Source of the DNA: Methanobacteriota archaeon
Lineage (GTDB): Archaea; Methanobacteriota; Methanobacteria; Methanobacteriales; Methanobacteriaceae
Reading direction: 5' to 3'
Assembly (NCBI GenBank): GCA_023430285.1
Contig: JAEZAV010000014.1
Location: forward strand, 1 to 9,077
DNA: 9,077 nucleotides
Every line of letters starts with the position of its first letter. Positions within the stretch are counted from its first letter, which is position 1. Below the pieces are notes generated by a model that saw only the letters and a program-made list of their open reading frames with translations, searched no databases and had not been told where the DNA came from. Below are positions 5,532 to 9,077 of this stretch, in pieces. The position numbers and the translations under genes were made by a program.

Positions 5532-6320
5532 CTAGCTGTACCAGTGCAGGTTTTTTTCCATGCTAAGCAGATCTCTTGCCCTTTCAATGTTTTTCTTGAG
5601 ATTTATAACTAAATAGGACTTTTTACCCAGTGAAAAACTGGATGAAACAACTAACTGTTTATCGTGCACCATTTTAACACCATTAACGGGTGTGTGACCC
5701 ACGATCATGGCATTGCAGTTAACCACCCTCAGAAAATTGTTTAGATCCTCTTTATTGAAGTTTTCTTCCCTGTTCCAAAGTAGCTGGTAGAGTTTACTAT
5801 TCTCCTCACCATAGCCTTTGTCTGTGATGTGAACGATATCTTCAATTGAGTCAAGGTTTCTTGGAGGGCCGCCATGACTTATAAAAAGTTTATTATCTGT
5901 TTTAACTGCTACTGGAAGTTCTTTGAAAAAATTTTGATACTCTTCAAGTTTAAATTCCCAATCCTTCTCAAAACGATCCTTCAACAACGTTATGAAACTG
6001 TGTGACTGATTAACACCACCTTTGTACACTGAAACCATGGTGATCGCCGACCATTCATGGTTGCCAAGTAGAGCATGGAAATTTTTACGGTGTTTGAAGT
6101 TGTGCATTACAGATTCCAAGATATCGATGGATCTGTCATCCTTTTTACCCATGGCATGTATAAAATCTCCTGTTATAATGAAATGGAAATTTTTTTTGCC
6201 ATATTTTTTCCATAATTCCAAGTATTTATTGTAGTCATTGAGGTTACCATGAATATCAGTTACAACGATTGCATGATCTTTCTTTGGCAGTTCAATAAGT
6301 TTCCCCCTATAAAACCCCAT
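5532..6320 (-). CDS. PPP-like calcineurin-type metallophosphoesterase
   Basis: A 262-residue phosphatase with the metallophosphoesterase blocks in order: TDIHGN (21-26), GDFIHAMG (51-58), LGNHEW (85-90), SHGG (148-151) and VGHTP (207-211). Predicted dinuclear metal ligands are D22, H24, D52, N87, H149 and H209. The spacing, GNHE and the WNRE sequence before GHTP resemble the PPP (PP1/PP2A-like) Ser/Thr phosphatases and bacterial diadenosine-tetraphosphatase/PrpA-type enzymes. The usual GDxVDRG block is altered to GDFIHAMG, so the arginine that contacts phosphate is missing there. Substrate could be a phosphoprotein or a small phospho-ester. It is cytosolic, with no signal peptide. It is divergent from the MFS gene, convergent on the FHA gene, and transcribed from the TATA at 6344-6351. 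The gene starts at ATG with no Shine-Dalgarno, consistent with a leaderless message. Confidence 0.87.
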   Translation of the reverse strand: MGFYRGKLIELPKKDHAIVVTDIHGNLNDYNKYLELWKKYGKKNFHFIITGDFIHAMGKKDDRSIDILESVMHNFKHRKNFHALLGNHEWSAITMVSVYKGGVNQSHSFITLLKDRFEKDWEFKLEEYQNFFKELPVAVKTDNKLFISHGGPPRNLDSIEDIVHITDKGYGEENSKLYQLLWNREENFNKEDLNNFLRVVNCNAMIVGHTPVNGVKMVHDKQLVVSSSFSLGKKSYLVINLKKNIERARDLLSMEKNLHWYS

Positions 6321-6343
6321 AGTATTAATTATTGATGATTTAG

Positions 6344-6351
6344 TATATAAA
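6344..6351 (-). promoter_or_regulatory. TATA box of the phosphatase gene
   Basis: The minus strand reads TTTATATA here, an archaeal consensus TATA box, preceded by AGATACAAA. Its centre is 27-28 nt before the ATG, so transcription should begin at or beside the start codon. Confidence 0.65.
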
Positions 6352-6425
6352 TTTGTATCTTTGCACCAAATATTTCCAAAAACGTTGTATAAACTTTCAG
6401 ATATTAATTGAATTTTTTAAATATT

Positions 6426-6443
6426 AACCACTTCTGGTTCGAA
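6426..6443. repeat. Operator-like overlapping inverted repeats upstream of the MFS gene
   Basis: AACCA-CTTC-TGGTT (6426-6439) is a perfect 5-4-5 inverted repeat, overlapped by CTTC...GAAG (6431-6444) and the palindrome TTCGAA (6438-6443). It sits in the 214-bp divergent spacer, about 95-110 nt before the MFS start. It may bind a regulator of the exporter; no regulator gene is adjacent. Confidence 0.3.
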
Positions 6444-6485
6444 GATACGTTTATTAAGTGCTTGTTAATAATAAAAACATGGGGG

Positions 6486-6494
6486 TATTTATAA
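6486..6494 (+). promoter_or_regulatory. Candidate TATA element of the MFS gene
   Basis: TATTTATAA lies about 45 nt before the MFS ATG and would give a leader of roughly 19 nt. No Shine-Dalgarno is visible before the ATG, and a second TA-rich stretch (ATTATATC, 6515-6522) is too close to serve this start. Low certainty. Confidence 0.35.
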
Positions 6495-6534
6495 CGATGC
6501 GCAACAAATGGAAATTATATCAGTTTAGATTCGC

Positions 6535-8037
6535 ATGTTTAACCATAATTCCCCCAATAAAATCAGCCAAAATCTGATCGGATTTATAATTGCATTCAGT
6601 GTATTTATATGGTCTTTTAGTGCAGGAATAGTAACAATTGCACTGCCAACAATATCCCAGTACATGGATATTAACACTGCACTGGTTTCATGGGTAGTTG
6701 TTGCTCATCTTCTTGTTTTAACCAGTTTTCTTCTGATATTTGGTAAAATCGGTGATTATGTTGGCTACAAAAACATCTACCTTGGCGGTTTATTTTTGTT
6801 CACGGTTGGATCCTACCTTTCAGGAATATCCCTGGGCATAACCCAACTAATAGCTTCAAGGATCCTTCAAGGTGTGGGTTCTGCCATGCTGTTATCAATG
6901 ACCCCTGCAATAATTTCGAAGGTTTTCCCACACACAACAAGGGGTAAGATCTTTGGTTTTATTTCCCTTGCAACCACAATAGGACTTTCCCTTGGTTACG
7001 GGGTTGGAGGTATTGTGACTGAGTACATGGGATGGCACTGGATATTCTTTGTAACAGTTCCCCTTGGAGCTGCAGCTACAATTTTAACCTACTTCTATCT
7101 TCCTGAACTCAAGACTGGAACCGAGTACCGTGGATTTGATCTGGTTGGATCAATTCTGATATTTTTAGCTGTTATTTTGTTGATATTGCCCCTAGAAATG
7201 GGAACTAAACTGGGTTGGACTTCACCACTCATATTGGGTGGCTTAATTTCTTCGGGAGTTATCTTTTTAATCTTTTACCAATGGGAGCACAGGTACAAAA
7301 ATCCCCTCCTACACATATGTCTCCTTAAACAGAAACAGCTCAACATTTCAATAATAGCAGGTTTTATGACCAGTTTCGTTTTAACTGGAACCATATTCCT
7401 TTTGCCGTTCTACTTTGAACTAATACTCAACTACGATACAGATGTTGCTGGACTAATAATTCTCCTATCCACACTCCTCATAATTGTTGTGGGACCCATG
7501 TCAGGAAGGTTGGCAGATAAAATTGGATCTAGGCTGCCTGCAATACTCGGGGCTGTTTTGCTTGCCACCACCATGATAATATTAACACTCATAGATCCCA
7601 CTGTTGGAGAGTTTGGTGTTTTACTCATCATATTAGCACTCATAATGAGATCACTGGCCGATGGAATATTTTCACCCGCAAACAACAAGCTGGTCATGAG
7701 CCACAGCCCCCCAAAAATGGTTGGCTCTGTTTCAAGCCTGTTGAACACTGCTAAATATTTAGGATTGGTGTTGGGAGTTGTTATCTTTGAAACTATATTC
7801 GACAGTACAATCAGCCACTCCGCGGGACATATGGAAGGTGTTACTGGAACCGGAGCTTTCCAGTACAGTGTACCTGTTGAAACACTTCTCACAGGATTTC
7901 ACCATGCATTCCTGATTGGTGCTTTAATATGTGTCTTAATAGTTGCTGCATCCTTCCTTGCAAAGGAAAACACCGATGTAACAGATGGAATTGAAGTGGA
8001 AACTATCAATAAAGATATAATGGAACCCGAAAGTTAA
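6535..8037 (+). CDS. MFS multidrug exporter, DHA2 (14-helix) family
   Basis: A 500-residue membrane protein with about 14 hydrophobic helices, the size of DHA2-family drug:proton antiporters (EmrB/QacA-like). Family motifs are visible: IVTIALPTI (32-40, motif D1), GKIGDYVGYK (70-79, motif A), RILQGVG (109-115, motif B) and the helix-5 region GLSLGYGVGG (150-159) followed by GWHWIFFVTVPLG. A second motif-A-like loop, SGRLADKIGSR, sits in the C-terminal half. The helix-5 antiporter motif usually contains a GP pair; here the position is Tyr (GYGVGG), a departure that weakens the antiporter assignment slightly. The family exports lipophilic or cationic drugs using the proton gradient. The last about 25 residues are a polar acidic cytosolic tail. 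It is monocistronic: divergent from the phosphatase and convergent with the binding protein. Substrate unknown. Confidence 0.88.
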   Translation: MFNHNSPNKISQNLIGFIIAFSVFIWSFSAGIVTIALPTISQYMDINTALVSWVVVAHLLVLTSFLLIFGKIGDYVGYKNIYLGGLFLFTVGSYLSGISLGITQLIASRILQGVGSAMLLSMTPAIISKVFPHTTRGKIFGFISLATTIGLSLGYGVGGIVTEYMGWHWIFFVTVPLGAAATILTYFYLPELKTGTEYRGFDLVGSILIFLAVILLILPLEMGTKLGWTSPLILGGLISSGVIFLIFYQWEHRYKNPLLHICLLKQKQLNISIIAGFMTSFVLTGTIFLLPFYFELILNYDTDVAGLIILLSTLLIIVVGPMSGRLADKIGSRLPAILGAVLLATTMIILTLIDPTVGEFGVLLIILALIMRSLADGIFSPANNKLVMSHSPPKMVGSVSSLLNTAKYLGLVLGVVIFETIFDSTISHSAGHMEGVTGTGAFQYSVPVETLLTGFHHAFLIGALICVLIVAASFLAKENTDVTDGIEVETINKDIMEPES

Positions 8038-8067
8038 TATTTAACTCAGTTCCCATTTCACAATCAT

Positions 8068-8075
8068 AAAAAAAA
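8068..8075 (-). terminator. Oligo-T terminator of the solute-binding protein gene
   Basis: Eight As on the plus strand are eight Ts for the minus strand, starting 8 nt after the stop codon of the binding-protein gene. No clear T run serves the MFS gene in the 45-bp gap. Confidence 0.5.
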
Positions 8076-8082
8076 GAGAGAA

Positions 8083-9033
8083 TTAGTTAGGTAGGAAACT
8101 ATAATTCACTATCTCTGAAAGTGTTAAATTAGTATTAACGTATCCAAGCTGTTGTTGAAGGCTGACCAGTTTCATGAGATTATTATCGTAGGTAGTGTTT
8201 GGTTCTGCAATAAATTTAACATGTTCCAAAGATGCAAGTTCGATGTTGGGGTTGGTTCCTAGCTTATTTGAAACTATCATTGCTGTTTCATTCAAATTTC
8301 CATTGATGTAGTCAGTTGCTTCTGCATGGACCTTTAAAAATTTTCTTAGTTGATCAGGCTTTTTCGTCATCATGTTCTGTGTTGCAAATATCACGCAACA
8401 TGGATGATCGTCCCATATGTCGCTTGAATAAATAAACACATCGTCATCTCCAGTCAAATTTGCCTGGGTAACGTAGGGTTCCCATGCAATGAAAGCCGAT
8501 GCCCTATTATTACTCAAGGCCTCCTGCATGAGTGGTACTTCAAATTGGGATATGTTGATGTTAGACGTGCTTACATTGTTCTTCATGAGCATGTATCTCA
8601 ACAAAACATCCTGAATACTTCCGGGTCCTGGTTCTAAAATAGTTTTTCCTTCAAGATCAGTAAAATTGGTTATGTTACTCCCATTTTGAACAACAATTCC
8701 ACTTCCCTCTTCGTTAGCTGGAGCTACAATTTTAATGGTTGAATTTTTATCAATTGAACTAGTGATTGGAGTTATTCCACAAAATCCAACATCTAATTGA
8801 TTTTTGTTTGCAGCATCGATCATGTCGGCACCATTTTTAAAGGGTACCATCTGCACCTTGAGGCCTTCCTTCTCATACATGCCCTTTGCATTGGCTACAA
8901 AAAGTGCTGAATGATGATTGCTTGGAAGGTATCCCACCACTATGGTATCGGATGTAACTGTATAGTAGTCGTAAGTCCCGTATACCATTACAACTGCCAG
9001 TACAATCAATCCCAAGTATAAATATTTCTTCAT
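8083..9033 (-). CDS. SsuA/NMT1-like ABC transporter solute-binding protein
   Basis: A 316-residue exported protein with an N-terminal signal-anchor (MKKY then a hydrophobic stretch to about residue 18) and no lipobox cysteine, so it is probably tethered by this helix outside the membrane. The fold signature of the SsuA/TauA/NMT1 family is clear: IVVGYLPSNHHSALFVANAKGMYEKEGL split over residues 31-58, then LDVGFCGITP, LEGKTILEPGPGS, FIAWEPYV, and the HPCCVIF strand. Members bind sulfonates, taurine, nitrate, bicarbonate or thiamine precursors; the ligand cannot be told here. Eleven N-x-S/T sequons suggest a glycosylated surface protein. ATG at 9033 is preferred over an in-frame TTG at 9045 because GAGAGG precedes it. 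Permease and ATPase genes are not in the window; they could lie to the right, beyond 9077. Confidence 0.85.
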   Translation of the reverse strand: MKKYLYLGLIVLAVVMVYGTYDYYTVTSDTIVVGYLPSNHHSALFVANAKGMYEKEGLKVQMVPFKNGADMIDAANKNQLDVGFCGITPITSSIDKNSTIKIVAPANEEGSGIVVQNGSNITNFTDLEGKTILEPGPGSIQDVLLRYMLMKNNVSTSNINISQFEVPLMQEALSNNRASAFIAWEPYVTQANLTGDDDVFIYSSDIWDDHPCCVIFATQNMMTKKPDQLRKFLKVHAEATDYINGNLNETAMIVSNKLGTNPNIELASLEHVKFIAEPNTTYDNNLMKLVSLQQQLGYVNTNLTLSEIVNYSFLPN

Positions 9034-9037
9034 ATTT

Positions 9038-9064
9038 CCTCTCAAAGCTACTTCAGTTAATAAA
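9038..9064 (-). promoter_or_regulatory. Ribosome binding site and candidate TATA of the binding-protein gene
   Basis: On the minus strand GAGAGG (9038-9043) ends four nucleotides before ATG at 9033 and decides the start. Further upstream TTTATTAA (9057-9064) resembles a TATA box, but its distance (about 27 nt to the ATG) would start the transcript at the ATG and omit the ribosome binding site. The two readings conflict, so the TATA may be fortuitous and the gene may be expressed from further right. Confidence 0.4.
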
Positions 9065-9077
9065 CAGTAGTTCTTTA

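Noticed and set aside
6479..6577. A 32-codon plus-strand frame overlapping the MFS start
   Set aside because: It has no ribosome binding site or recognisable sequence, and the candidate MFS TATA element lies inside it.
7431..7892. Minus-strand open frame of 153 codons inside the MFS gene
   Set aside because: It lies fully antisense to a clear 14-helix transporter, has no recognisable family features or ribosome binding site, and reads as a shadow of the transporter codons.
1..9077. tRNA, rRNA, CRISPR array, insertion sequence or integrase site
   Set aside because: No cloverleaf, rRNA-like conserved stretch, regularly spaced repeats, transposase or terminal repeats were seen on either strand.

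Overview
The window looks like a chromosomal segment from a methanogenic archaeon of the Methanobacteriales, probably mesophilic and Methanobacterium-like. Several things point this way: AT-rich spacers; archaeal TATA elements (for example TTTATATA on the minus strand at 6344-6351); Shine-Dalgarno sites of the GGTGAT type; oligo-T tracts after genes; and a close match to the TIR-like family named after MTH538 of Methanothermobacter. This is judged from recalled family features, not from a search. No rRNA, tRNA, CRISPR array, insertion sequence or attachment site was seen.

Layout. A HEAT-repeat protein (7-570, +) meets a NIT2-type omega-amidase (650-1486, -) tail to tail. A 254-bp divergent spacer rich in inverted repeats separates the amidase from a run of plus-strand genes: a single-cluster ferredoxin (1741-2004), an MTH538/ThsB-like TIR protein 17 nt later (2022-2429), a MoxR-type AAA+ ATPase (2573-3415) and, 17 nt after that, a CoxE-type VWA protein (3433-4575). 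A 368-bp gene-free spacer follows, then a membrane-anchored FHA protein (4944-5486, +). This converges on a PPP-like metallophosphatase (5532-6320, -). A second divergent spacer leads to a 14-helix DHA2-type MFS exporter (6535-8037, +), which converges on an SsuA/NMT1-like solute-binding protein (8083-9033, -).

How the genes may work together. Two short operons are well supported by spacing: ferredoxin-TIR and MoxR-VWA. The AAA+/VWA pair should form one ATP-driven remodelling machine, as in the CoxD/CoxE family, but no client metalloenzyme is visible nearby. The FHA protein (phosphothreonine reader) and the phosphatase (phosphate remover) are chemically complementary, but they are convergent and so not co-transcribed. 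Taken together, 1741-6320 carries TIR, AAA+, VWA, FHA and phosphatase modules, a domain mix common in signalling and conflict systems. That they form one system is only a hypothesis. No NAD-consuming ThsA-type effector, nuclease or pore protein was found, so a defence role is not shown.

A second theme is promoter geometry. Three genes (ferredoxin, MoxR, phosphatase) have a TATA element centred about 26-29 nt before the start codon and no usable Shine-Dalgarno, as expected for leaderless transcripts. The amidase, the TIR protein and the solute-binding protein instead have recognisable ribosome binding sites.
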